DNA of 64,000 bases, taken from contig NZ_HE978575.1 in assembly GCF_000311845.1 (NCBI RefSeq), forward strand, positions 396,446-460,445, given 5' to 3'. The notes beneath the pieces were generated by a model, which did not search any database, was not told the origin of the DNA, and saw only the letters and a list, made by a program, of their open reading frames with translations. The stretch is from Enorma massiliensis phI. GTDB taxonomy: Bacteria; Actinomycetota; Coriobacteriia; Coriobacteriales; Coriobacteriaceae. The position numbers and the translations under genes are program-made. Shown one piece after another: positions 6,966-14,748 of this stretch (position 1 is its first letter; every line of letters starts with the position of its first letter).

Positions 6966-8899
6966 GCTGCGAGAGATGTGCGGCTTCCTGCCCCGCGGCG
7001 GGAGGCGCGAAGGCGCCCGCCGCCCGCAAGGCGGCGGGCGGCGTCACGGTCGCGCTGCTCGGCCAGCCCAACTCGGGCAAGTCGACGCTCTTCAACGGGC
7101 TCACGGGGGCGCGCCAGCACGTGGGCAACTGGCCCGGCAAGACCGTGGAGCGGAAGGAGGGGACGTTCGAGCGCGGTGGCACGGCGTTCCAGGTCGTCGA
7201 CCTCCCCGGCTCGTACGGGCTCGCGGCCAACTCGCCCGAAGAGGAGGTGACGCGCGACTACCTCGCATCGGGCGCTGCCGACATCGTGCTCGTGATGGCC
7301 GACGCGTCGCAGCTCGAGCGCAGCCTCTACATGCTCGCCGACTTCGTTGCGGCGTGCCCGGAGCAGCCGTGCCTGCTCGCTCTCAACCTCATGGACGTCG
7401 CCGAGAACCAGGGCAAGCGGATCGACGCCGTCCTTATCGCGCGGCGGCTGGGCGTTCCTGTGGTGCCGCTCGTCGCCTCGCGCCCCGAGGGATACGGCGC
7501 GCTGCTTGACGCGCTTGCACGCACGGTGCGCGAGCGTTCCGTCGTGGATGGCGCGCGCCTGAGCGAGGGGATCGCTGCCGCCCCCGACACGATCCAGGGC
7601 ACGGCCGCAGCGAAGTTCGCCTGGATCGAGGGGCTGCTCGACGGAGCGGTGGAGGCGCCCGCGCGCCCGCACGCGCTTTCGCGCTTCGATCGCGTGGTCA
7701 CGGGCTCGCGCTGGTCGAAGCCCATCACCATCGGCATGATCTTGCTCGGGTTCATCCTGGCGTTCGTGCCGGCTATTCCCATCATGATGCTCGGCGGCGC
7801 CATCTCGTCGCTCGGGCAGGTCGTGGCGGGCGCGCTCGCGCAGGCGGGCGCCCCCGATGTTCTGGGCAGCTTCCTCGCGGGCGTGGTGTTCAACAGTTTG
7901 TGCTTCGGCACCATGATGGTGGGCTACGTCTTCGGCATCAACCTCGTGTTCGGCCTCTACGAGGAGGCGGGCTACATGGCGCGCATCTCCTACGTGTTCG
8001 ACCACACCATGGCGCGCTTCGGGTTGCAGGGCAAGTCGCTCATGCCCTTCCTCATGTGCCTCGGCTGCACGATGGGCGGCATGTCGGGTTCGCGCGTCAT
8101 CGACTCGTGGGGCCAGCGCATGCTCACGGTGATGATGGCCTGGGCCATCCCGTGCGGCTCGACCTGGGGCGTGGTTCCGGTGCTCGCCGTGGCGTTCTTC
8201 GGCGTGGCCGGCGCGCCGCTCGTGATCGTGGGCATCTTCGCCGTGACGATTCTCATCATGTGGCTCGTGGGCAGGGTGTTCGGCCCGCGCTTGGTGGCGG
8301 AGGGCGAGCGTGCGGGCATGGTCATGGAGCTTCCGCCGTACCATCGGCCGCATCTGGGCAACGTCGCGCGCGGCGCCCTGCTCAAGAGTCGACAGATGTT
8401 CGTGCGAGCCATCCGGGTCGTCGCCCTCTTCGCCTTCGCGATTTGGGCGCTCACCTACACCGCGACCGGCAGCGTCGAGGGGTCGGTGCTCTACGCGCTC
8501 GGTACCGCCATCGAGCCGGTCACGCGCTTCTTCGGCATGGGTTGGCAGACGTTCACCGCGTGGTTGTGCGCCCTCGTGCTCAAGGAGTCCGCGCTCGGGG
8601 TGCTCTCGGGGCTCTTCACGGGTGCCGCGACGCCCAACGCCGTGCTCGTGGGCGTTATGACCGGCGGCGCCGCCGCGGCGTCGAACATCGGCGAGGTCAT
8701 GGCGCAGGCCATCTCGGCTCCCGAGGCGCTCGCGTTCATCTTCGCGTTCACGTTCAACATGCCGTGCGCGGCGAGCGTGTCGGCGACCTGGGGTGAGGTG
8801 CACTCGACCAAGTGGACTGTCATCACGGCGCTCTTCTACATCTGCTGCTCTCTGCTGTTGGGGTGCGTCGTCTACCACGTGAGCGCGCTGTTCTTGTAG
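6962..8899 (+). CDS. feoB: FeoB ferrous iron transporter
   Basis: A 645-residue FeoB: an N-terminal G domain (G1 GQPNSGKST near residue 33, G2/G3 region WPGKTVERKEG and VDLPGSYGL, G4 NLMD) and a membrane domain with two Gate (nucleoside-recognition) halves, including EEAGYMARISYVFD and LGCTMGGMSGSR. It imports Fe(II) across the inner membrane. It is shorter than the E. coli protein (about 770 aa), mostly in spacer regions. The N-terminus carries CERCAASCP, a Cys cluster that might touch iron. It overlaps feoA by four bases. Confidence 0.95.
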   Translation: MSCERCAASCPAAGGAKAPAARKAAGGVTVALLGQPNSGKSTLFNGLTGARQHVGNWPGKTVERKEGTFERGGTAFQVVDLPGSYGLAANSPEEEVTRDYLASGAADIVLVMADASQLERSLYMLADFVAACPEQPCLLALNLMDVAENQGKRIDAVLIARRLGVPVVPLVASRPEGYGALLDALARTVRERSVVDGARLSEGIAAAPDTIQGTAAAKFAWIEGLLDGAVEAPARPHALSRFDRVVTGSRWSKPITIGMILLGFILAFVPAIPIMMLGGAISSLGQVVAGALAQAGAPDVLGSFLAGVVFNSLCFGTMMVGYVFGINLVFGLYEEAGYMARISYVFDHTMARFGLQGKSLMPFLMCLGCTMGGMSGSRVIDSWGQRMLTVMMAWAIPCGSTWGVVPVLAVAFFGVAGAPLVIVGIFAVTILIMWLVGRVFGPRLVAEGERAGMVMELPPYHRPHLGNVARGALLKSRQMFVRAIRVVALFAFAIWALTYTATGSVEGSVLYALGTAIEPVTRFFGMGWQTFTAWLCALVLKESALGVLSGLFTGAATPNAVLVGVMTGGAAAASNIGEVMAQAISAPEALAFIFAFTFNMPCAASVSATWGEVHSTKWTVITALFYICCSLLLGCVVYHVSALFL

Positions 8900-8994
8900 C
8901 GGGTTGTGCCTGAGGGGAAGGGCTGGTGCGATAGGGCGAGCAAAGTGTGGCGCGCCGCGGCATCCGAGGGGTTCCGATTACCGGATGTGCCTGC

Positions 8995-9183
8995 GGTCGC
9001 CTGCTTGAAGAGGCTTTTGAACCTGGTAACTCCCATGCCAGCGACCGATGCCACCTCCTCCTGGCTCGCGCCATCGCGCCAACGTGAGTTCGCGAGCTCC
9101 ATGGCGGCGAGGATCCCGACCCGCGCCCGGCGGTCCTCGGGCAGGGCCGCGACCGCGGTGCCGACGAGGGAGCTGAGCAGCAT
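8995..9183 (-). pseudogene. Fragment of a helix-turn-helix (AraC-like) protein
   Basis: A short stretch reads ELANSRWRDGASQEEVASVA then GMGVTRFKSLFKQATAG, the first helix-turn-helix of an AraC-type domain. After that the frame leaves the pattern, and there is no second helix-turn-helix or effector domain. It directly adjoins the truncated endolysin, so a deletion or recombination scar is likely. Confidence 0.45.
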
Positions 9184-9253
9184 CCTCGCCGCCCCTCGTA
9201 GACGAGCCCCGCCCCCGGGGCCGCAGGGCCCGTGCGCGCGATCTCGTTGAGCG

Positions 9254-9493
9254 CCCCGTCGTGGTGATCGCCCCGTCCAGGGCGCCCTCCCAGGGCGTGT
9301 GCTGCAGCGCCACGGCCCAGGCCGTGATCGTCGAGGAAGAGCAGTCGTAGTCGCCTACCCTGATCCGATAGTCTTTGCCGTCGATCGTCCAGGTCTCCCA
9401 GATGGCGCCGTATCGCTCCTCCCAGGAGTACCCGAACCTGTCGTCCTCGCACATCCGGCGGTGGACCTCGGCCGCTATCTCGTTAAGCCGCAT
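9254..9493 (-). pseudogene. Phage endolysin, N-terminal part only
   Basis: The frame starts MRLNEIAAEVHRRMCEDD and continues through DYRIRVGDYDCSSSTITAWA, the N-terminal catalytic start of an NlpC/CHAP-like phage lysin with its Cys, up to EGALDGAITTTG. Then the frame leaves the family pattern and joins the regulator fragment. The start overlaps the holin stop by a few bases, as usual in a lysis cassette. The enzyme lacks most of its domain and is not expected to work. Confidence 0.65.
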
Positions 9494-9731
9494 CAACGTC
9501 ACCGCCCTTCGGCACGTCGATGTCTGCCTCGTCAAGGTGTTTGCCGAGCTCCGCCATCACCGGCGAAAGCACCGCCATGCACAGCGCCACCACGATCGCG
9601 CGCGCCGCCGGGTCGAGCACCGCCGCGCCCACGAGCACGTCGATGTTCGCAACGACAACGCCGAGGATGACCTGCACGATCGTGCGGGCGAGTCTCCATT
9701 GCCATTCGTTGCTCGTCAGAAATTTGGTCAT
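9483..9731 (-). CDS. Phage holin-like membrane protein
   Basis: An 82-residue protein with two membrane spans (IVQVILGVVVANIDVLVGAA and AIVVALCMAVLSPVMAELG) and charged ends, just upstream of and overlapping the endolysin. Holins of this size and topology make the membrane lesion that releases the lysin. It starts 4 bases inside the end of the preceding gene. Assignment rests on topology and position. Confidence 0.65.
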   Translation of the reverse strand: MTKFLTSNEWQWRLARTIVQVILGVVVANIDVLVGAAVLDPAARAIVVALCMAVLSPVMAELGKHLDEADIDVPKGGDVDAA

Positions 9732-9955
9732 GATGCCTCCTTGGTCCGGTGGTATAACGTCTCGATGTCGTTTCGGGCCACGGCCATTTGCTGTTCGAGC
9801 GCGTACGTTCTCGATACGACTTCGTTGTGCTGGCGGACGCGCTCTGATAGCGTGTCGATCTTCAGCTCTAGGACCGCCTTGCTCCTAGAGTTGGAGACGA
9901 TCACGCCTATCAGCGTGAGAACGCCCGTCACAGCCGCCGCAAGTACCGCTTCCAT
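9728..9955 (-). CDS. Small phage membrane protein with coiled coil
   Basis: A 75-residue protein with one N-terminal membrane span (VLAAAVTGVLTLIGVIVSN) and a helical charged tail (LKIDTLSERVRQHNEVVSRT). The layout is that of XhlA/hemolysin-accessory-like proteins in phage lysis modules. The ATG at 9955 follows a run of G residues acting as ribosome site. The stop overlaps the holin start. Confidence 0.6.
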   Translation of the reverse strand: MEAVLAAAVTGVLTLIGVIVSNSRSKAVLELKIDTLSERVRQHNEVVSRTYALEQQMAVARNDIETLYHRTKEAS

Positions 9956-10098
9956 GCGCAAACCCCCCCCGTGTGCCTCAAACGACCTCTTACGGGTGGG
10001 AGTATCGGATTAGGTCTCAAACTCGAACGCATGCCCCGGAAACGACGAAGGCCCGACGCATTCGCGCCGGGCCAACGCCGGAAAGGAGGTGACTGCCG

Positions 10099-10296
10099 CT
10101 AAAGGGCAAAGAGTATTGCCAGGATGGGAAGGGCCATGAACGCCGCCATCGTCGCACAGCCGACATTGCTGGAAAGCTGCCGCGGCGTGCTCTTCTCAGC
10201 GGGCTCGTCCTCGCGCGTCGCCTCTTCAACGGCGATGCTCGTGGCTATATCTTGAGGGTCCAGCCCGCCGCTTCCGTTGTAGTCGATGAAACGCAT
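10099..10296 (-). CDS. Small prophage protein with C-terminal membrane span
   Basis: A 65-residue protein opening with MRFIDYNGSGGLDPQDIATS, a DxDGxG-like segment that could be a single EF-hand-type loop, and ending in a hydrophobic span (MAAFMALPILAILFAL). TAGGAGGAA two bases before the ATG is a strong ribosome site. It lies in the prophage lysis region; its function is unknown. Confidence 0.6.
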   Translation of the reverse strand: MRFIDYNGSGGLDPQDIATSIAVEEATREDEPAEKSTPRQLSSNVGCATMAAFMALPILAILFAL

Positions 10297-10304
10297 GGTT
10301 CCTC

Positions 10305-11033
10305 CTACCTATCGTCGTGGTCGGCTTCTTTTAAGCCGCGCGCGGAGCAGAAATTGCCGAACGCGATCAGGGCGTTTTTAACCGTGCTCTTTGATTGCCT
10401 GCCGAGCTCCTCTTTCGGGCCGCCGGCGGAGTATTCCTGGATCAGATCGCCTATCAGGCCGGGCAAGTCGTTCCAGCCGCACCCCTCCCATTTGCAGACG
10501 CGCGCAACGGCCCTCTTGTACGAGTGGCATGTGCCCGGGTTCCCGCCTTTGGTCTTGACCGTGTAGCCCTCTTCGGCGAGGAAGTCGTAGAACCCATCGG
10601 CAAGGCCATCGCCCGTCGCGTGAATGGCCCTGCGCAACCCGTTCGTTGCGGCATGCCGAGAGCCTGCGGCTGCCCTCCCGGCGCCGCCCTTCCGCAGCTC
10701 CGCCGAGTCGTATGCACGGTGACAGTTGCTGCAGAGGAACAGGAAGCATTCGCCCATGGGCTCGTGGGCGCGCATAACCTCTTCCTCGAACTCATGAAGG
10801 TCCGCTATGTCGTACTCGTCGCCAGCCCGGTGCTTTTCCAGTACTTCCCGAGCAATCGCCTTGCGCCCTCTTCCGTGGACGTGGGCGGCCTCAAGTGTCC
10901 TCTTCTCTCCGCAGTGTTCGCAGCGCCCGTTTGCGCGGGCTTTCAGCGGCCTCGACACGGTCTGCACGCGGTTCCTTATGCGCGGCATTATGAAGCAGTC
11001 GAAATCCTCGATTGTGCCTGTGAAGCTTGCCAT
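10305..11033 (-). CDS. HNH-type zinc-binding protein, prophage-associated
   Basis: A 242-residue protein with an HNH-nuclease-like core: CEHCGEKRTLEAAHVHGRGR, then FLCSNCHRAYD, giving two CxxC pairs and the His pair expected for the beta-beta-alpha-metal fold. HNH proteins nick or cut DNA and are common in phages. The C-terminal half (about residues 125-240) is unassigned. A GGAAGG site favours the ATG at 11033 over the one three codons upstream. Confidence 0.7.
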   Translation of the reverse strand: MASFTGTIEDFDCFIMPRIRNRVQTVSRPLKARANGRCEHCGEKRTLEAAHVHGRGRKAIAREVLEKHRAGDEYDIADLHEFEEEVMRAHEPMGECFLFLCSNCHRAYDSAELRKGGAGRAAAGSRHAATNGLRRAIHATGDGLADGFYDFLAEEGYTVKTKGGNPGTCHSYKRAVARVCKWEGCGWNDLPGLIGDLIQEYSAGGPKEELGRQSKSTVKNALIAFGNFCSARGLKEADHDDR

Positions 11034-11199
11034 GTTGTTCATCCTTCCGTTTAACGGCGTTACAGCGTCCGACGCTGCCTGCCCCCCCTCGTTTTACTGT
11101 TCCAGGGCGCAGTTGCGTAAGGGCTTGTTCGCCCTCCTTACTCCAGTGAGTACTAATAATGAAGTTGCGCAGCGCTACTCGGCCCCGGCCGAAGGCCCC

Positions 11200-11808
11200 T
11201 TAGCGCCCGATGCTCTTGAGGTATCCTTGCACGTTCTCGGCGAACTTGCCGAACTGCGGCTTGTCCCAGTACTCGACCGACTGCCGCAGCGATTCGCACG
11301 CGTTGCCGAAGCTGGGCTCGCCGAGCTCTTCCTGTATGCGACCCATGTAGTACTCAAGGTCTTTCATCTTCATGTTGCGGGTGTTGGGCTTGCCAGCGAC
11401 CAGGTTGTCGAGGATCACCAGGTAGATGAACGCGCTGCCACGGCTCATCCCGGTGTCCCCCGAGATCTCTTCTGCCAGCCGTTGGGCGTCGAATCCCGGA
11501 GTCCCGTGGGTCTCGGAGAAGGCTCGCCAGACGCACTCGACCATCTCGAAGGTGATCTTGCCGGTGCTGCGCTGGGCCTGTTTAGAAGGCTCGGGCTGCT
11601 GGGGCGCTGCTGCAGGCTCGAGGGAAGTCGGCGCCGTTGCCGCGCCCTGTATGGGGGCGAAGGGGTCGAAGGGGATCCGCCCCTCGGCGACGGTCCTCTG
11701 CAGGAAGAAGCGTATAGCGAGCTCTGTGGTGAGGCCCATGCCCCCGTAGACGGCCTGCGCGTCGCGGGCGAGCTCGTCGTCGATGTCGAAAGCGATTGTC
11801 GTGCTCAT
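11200..11808 (-). CDS. RelB/DinJ-like N-terminus fused to an unknown C-terminal domain
   Basis: A 202-residue protein. The first ~45 residues (MSTTIAFDIDDELARDAQAV, then LTTELAIRFFLQRTVAE and IPFDPF) match the RelB/DinJ antitoxin ribbon-helix-helix domain. A Pro/Ala-rich linker (about 50-80) leads to a helical domain (about 85-200) that I do not recognise. AAGGAGG six bases before the ATG fixes the start. No toxin gene follows. The promoter region carries repeated TTCACT sites, which fits autoregulation by a ribbon-helix-helix protein. It may be a prophage regulator rather than an antitoxin. Confidence 0.65.
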   Translation of the reverse strand: MSTTIAFDIDDELARDAQAVYGGMGLTTELAIRFFLQRTVAEGRIPFDPFAPIQGAATAPTSLEPAAAPQQPEPSKQAQRSTGKITFEMVECVWRAFSETHGTPGFDAQRLAEEISGDTGMSRGSAFIYLVILDNLVAGKPNTRNMKMKDLEYYMGRIQEELGEPSFGNACESLRQSVEYWDKPQFGKFAENVQGYLKSIGR

Positions 11809-11902
11809 AGTGAACCTCCTTGTTTTGATGTTCACTATTCTGCAGATTCACTTTCTCTTGTCAATAGTAAATATATAGTCAAATTCACTTTGACAATTCA
11901 CT
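11809..11902 (-). promoter_or_regulatory. Promoter region with repeated TTCACT boxes
   Basis: Direct TTCACT copies lie at 11831, 11848, 11884 and 11897, plus an inverted AGTGAA at 11809, within an A/T-rich patch. On the minus strand TTGTCA and TATTTA spaced 17 bases are a plausible -35/-10 pair. The repeats probably bind the RelB-like protein made from the next gene. Confidence 0.5.
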
Positions 11903-11933
11903 AATACTAGTTAATAGGTTTACAACCTCACTA

Positions 11934-13324
11934 TCATTGTGCCGTCAAATAGCCGGGCGTGCTCGCCGTGTCTATGCGGAAGTACGTGTATGAAGTGGCT
12001 GAGCTGGACCATGCCGTGCCGTTCCCGCCGACCAGGCTGCGGCAGTTGTAGAAGCACGAGCTCCCCGAAACCCCGCTTGATGGTAGCTCCCACGTGGAGT
12101 CGGCGTAGATGGCCGCGAGTACGGACGCCCCACCGAACGTGTAATACAGATCCGTCAGCGCCAACGGGTCGAAGCCCCTGAAGTCGAGCGACGTCAGCGC
12201 AGAGCAAGACGAGAATGTGAAGCGCATCGACGTAACGCTGGAGAGGTTGCCGAGGCCAGAAACGGACGTCGCCGCAGTACAGCTATACAGCAAATAGTCG
12301 AATCGCAGCGTCGAATACGTCGCCATGTCCGCCGCGAAGGTGACGGCGGTGAGATACTGCCTGTGCGTTGCGCCTGCCGTGCCGGTCCATGGCGTGAACC
12401 CGAGTCCCACATACTTGCCGATAGCACAGATGCGTCCCGTTGCCCGAAGCGTGCGCGAGGGGTCCGGCGCCTGCGTGGCCGTGAGCACAGCCTCGCCGTC
12501 CTCGTAGAAGTGCCCATAGAACCAGGTTCTTGCATCTTTGTTTGGGTCAGTAAGTACGCCGCCGGCCCCGATCTTGCATACGGATGCGCCGCTCGTCGTC
12601 GAGGGCACGAAGCCGTCGGTACCGCCGACCAGGCGCGAGCACCCGTTGAACATAAGCGAGCCCGAAAGCCCGGAGTTGCTGAAGGAGGTGGCGTAGATCG
12701 TCTCGAGCATGGAGCAGCTGCCGAACATCTGGTTCGCGCTCCTCATGCCGCTCATGTTCTCGAAGCCGGAAACCTCGGTCATAGATTCAAAGGCGTTCAG
12801 CAGGTAGTTGGCATTGGTCATGCCCACCTGCGCCACGACGAGTGGAAGACGACCTTCTGCACTTGAAGCTTCACCGAATCGTAGGGCCGCGCGGATGCCG
12901 ACGAGTAGCCCGCTGGGTCGACCTCCCAGGCGTCTACTGGCACGCCACCAGAATAGCAATGCCGTCCGTCCACGTAGTTGAACTCCAAAGTGCCGAGCGA
13001 TGTCAGTACAGCGCGGGGCTTCAGCCCCACGTCCCACGAAAGCGCCAGTATCGCGGCCGCCATCTCGCCAGGTAGGTACGTGTCCGTCGAGCCATTCTGC
13101 CCGCGTATCGCGTCTGCTATGTCCTCGAAGACGTGCCCGCTCAGGATGCCCGATTCCAGCGTCATGTAAATCTGCGCCTGGTAGTTGCCCTCGTTCGTCC
13201 CGTCGAGCGCCGTTACGGCGGCAGCCATCTCGCCAGGCGTGAAGAGCGTGGCCACGCCCGCTTGAAAGCGTATAGCATTTGCTATGTCTGTAAGCACGGA
13301 TGTCTCGATAGTTCCAACGGCCAT
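11934..13324 (-). pseudogene. Prophage tail/receptor protein with BspA-like repeats, frameshifted
   Basis: The 5' part starts MAVGTIETSVLTDIANAIRF and contains two copies of an AIR-x-LPGEMAAA-like module, typical of phage tail proteins of gut Gram-positives. The 3' part has BspA-type surface repeats (for example FENMSGMRSANQMFGSCSML and LGNLSSVTSMRFTFSSC). They are in different frames: near 12830-12850 one base is missing, so translation stops at 12818. The start overlaps the stop of the collagen-like gene. The ~367-residue downstream portion is probably not made. Confidence 0.7.
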
Positions 13325-13930
13325 CAGAAGCTCACCCCGGAAAGGTCGTCGAGGTCCGCGATCGCAGCGTTGATCTGCTGCGTGACCCAGCTCTGAGTCG
13401 CGTAGCTCGAAAGGTCGATTGAGAGCACTCCGCCCGAAAGCGACAAGGGGGAAGCGGGCGTGAAAGTTGTGCCCGACGCGCCGGCCGGTCCAGTCTCGCC
13501 TTGCGGGCCCTGTGGCCCGGTCGCCCCGGTTTCGCCCTTCAACCCCGTGAACGCGAAGGCGAACGTGCGGGCGGAAGCCGTTCCGCCGAGCGTCACGCTC
13601 GCGGAAGGCGTGCCGGTGGAAGCGTCGACCGTCGCAGATGCCCCGGTTATGGTCGCGTCCTCGCCGTCGTCGCCGGCAGGGCCCTGCGGCCCGGTTGCGC
13701 CCGTGGCTCCTGTCTCTCCCTGCGGCCCTTGCGGCCCCCGTGGCTCCGGTTTCGCCCTGCGGTCCCGTCGCGCAAGTTTCTCCTGTCGGCCCCTGTGGCC
13801 CCACAAGATCGGCGGAGCTCGTGCCGGACGCGCTCGTGACGGTGAGGACGGTCCCGTTCCAGCTGTGCGTGCAGGAAACGCCGTCGGAGCCTGCAGGCCC
13901 GGTTTCTCCCTTCGGGCCAGTCTCTGAATC
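13324..13930 (-). pseudogene. Collagen-like phage tail fibre, frameshifted and cut by an IS
   Basis: Gly-x-y triplets (GPKGETGPAGSDG, GPQGETGATG, GLKGETGATGPQG) separate short globular segments, the signature of phage tail fibres. The frame changes at the C5 run 13735-13739. The 5' end is lost at about 13930, where the IS terminal repeat begins. The last part (to DDLSGVSF) is intact in frame. It is probably the gene upstream of the BspA-like tail gene in the former tail operon. Confidence 0.7.
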
Positions 13931-14230
13931 TGAATCTGAATCTACCCCGATTCCGTTTACACCCCTACGCCGCCATCGGTCGGCGGCCCTCCCCGGGCCA
14001 GTTGGCCCGCTCGAACTCCTCGGGACCGAGGTACCCCAGCGCCGAGTGGGTCCGCTTGCGGTTGTAGAGGCACTCGGTGTAGTCGAATATCTCCAGGGCG
14101 GCCTGCTCGCGCGTCTCGAACGTGCGGGCGTGCACGCACTCGGCCTTGATGAGCCCCATGAGCGACTCCATGGCCGCGTCGTCCCACGGCGACGATATCG
14201 AGCCCATCGAGGGCGCGGTCCCCGCGCCCC
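13931..14230 (-). mobile_element. IS3-type element fragment
   Basis: It begins with the terminal repeat TGAATCTGAATCTACCCCGA at 13931 (a further TGAATC unit sits at 13925) and contains only the 3' end of orfB. The other end is missing; homology stops near 14230. It is inserted in or next to the collagen-like tail gene. Confidence 0.7.
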
Positions 14231-14231
14231 G
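13965..14231 (-). pseudogene. IS3-family transposase OrfB, C-terminal fragment
   Basis: It encodes the DDE-domain end: APSMGSISSPWDDAAMESLM, IKAECVHARTFETREQAALE and HSALGYLGPEEFERANW. The catalytic Glu region is present but the first two acidic residues and orfA are gone. It is closely related to, but not identical with, the copies at 1-210 and 20425-21737. Confidence 0.8.
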
Positions 14232-14289
14232 CATGGCCCTCTTCGATGAGTTCATCGAGAAGTGGGACCGCGGCGAGTACCACGACTAG
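14214..14289 (+). pseudogene. C-terminal stub of an unidentified gene
   Basis: Where the IS homology ends, the plus strand encodes MALFDEFIEKWDRGEYHD before a TAG. It is coding-like but lacks a credible beginning, so it may be the remainder of a gene destroyed by the IS or by prophage integration. Confidence 0.3.
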
Positions 14290-14395
14290 CCTGCGCGCTA
14301 TATAGCCGCGACCATATCGCGTCCGTGATGGGGATGCGTCCATCTCGATCCGGACCCTTGGGGCCGAGCCCCTCCCTTCACGAAGTGAGCGACTG

Positions 14396-14436
14396 CGCCC
14401 GCGTCCCGTCAGGGGGCGCGGGCTTTGCTTTGGTTT
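14396..14436 (+). terminator. Candidate terminator hairpin
   Basis: GCCCGCG and CGCGGGC flank a short loop and are followed by TTTGCTTTGGTTTGCTTT. It lies in a ~380-base stretch (14290-14670) with no supported gene. Confidence 0.45.
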
Positions 14437-14591
14437 GCTTTACCCCGCTGCTTGCCCGCATTCGGCGTCAAGGGCGAAGGCGGGCGGGATCGTCGGCGCG
14501 GCACAATCGAGCTGCATACGTTTGCACGTATTTCTTTGTTTTCGCATGTTGTCGTGCGTCTTGCTGCAGATGCTGACAGCTTGCTACAAGG

Positions 14592-14624
14592 GGAGGGGAG
14601 CCCTGAGGGGTTTCCCTCCTTTTT
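14592..14624 (+). terminator. Intrinsic terminator on the plus strand
   Basis: GGAGGG (14592-14597) pairs with CCCTCC (14614-14619), with an inner CCCT/GGGG pair, followed by TTTTT. No protein gene ends just upstream on this strand, so it may belong to lost prophage genes or an unrecognised RNA. Confidence 0.5.
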
Positions 14625-14670
14625 GATATGAAGGACGAGCGTCTGTGCTGGTGGATATCGGCAGAAACCA

Positions 14671-14709
14671 ATGCGCCCCCTGCGGCGGCGATGCCGGCTG
14701 GGGGCGCAT
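14671..14709. terminator. Hairpin after lacG
   Basis: A perfect 10-bp stem: ATGCGCCCCC at 14671-14680 and GGGGGCGCAT at 14700-14709, with a paired inner G/C segment. It lies about 40 bases after the lacG stop and is followed on the minus strand by a moderately T-rich stretch, so it probably ends the lacE-lacG transcript. Confidence 0.65.
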
Positions 14710-14748
14710 GCGTTTAATGATATGCGGCGCTAACAGGTGATTCGATGC

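Noticed and set aside
6623-8878. A 751-codon open frame on the minus strand
   Set aside because: It is the antisense shadow of feoB: its composition is dominated by His/Arg/Glu/Ala as expected from reading a G/C-rich gene backwards, and it lacks any domain.
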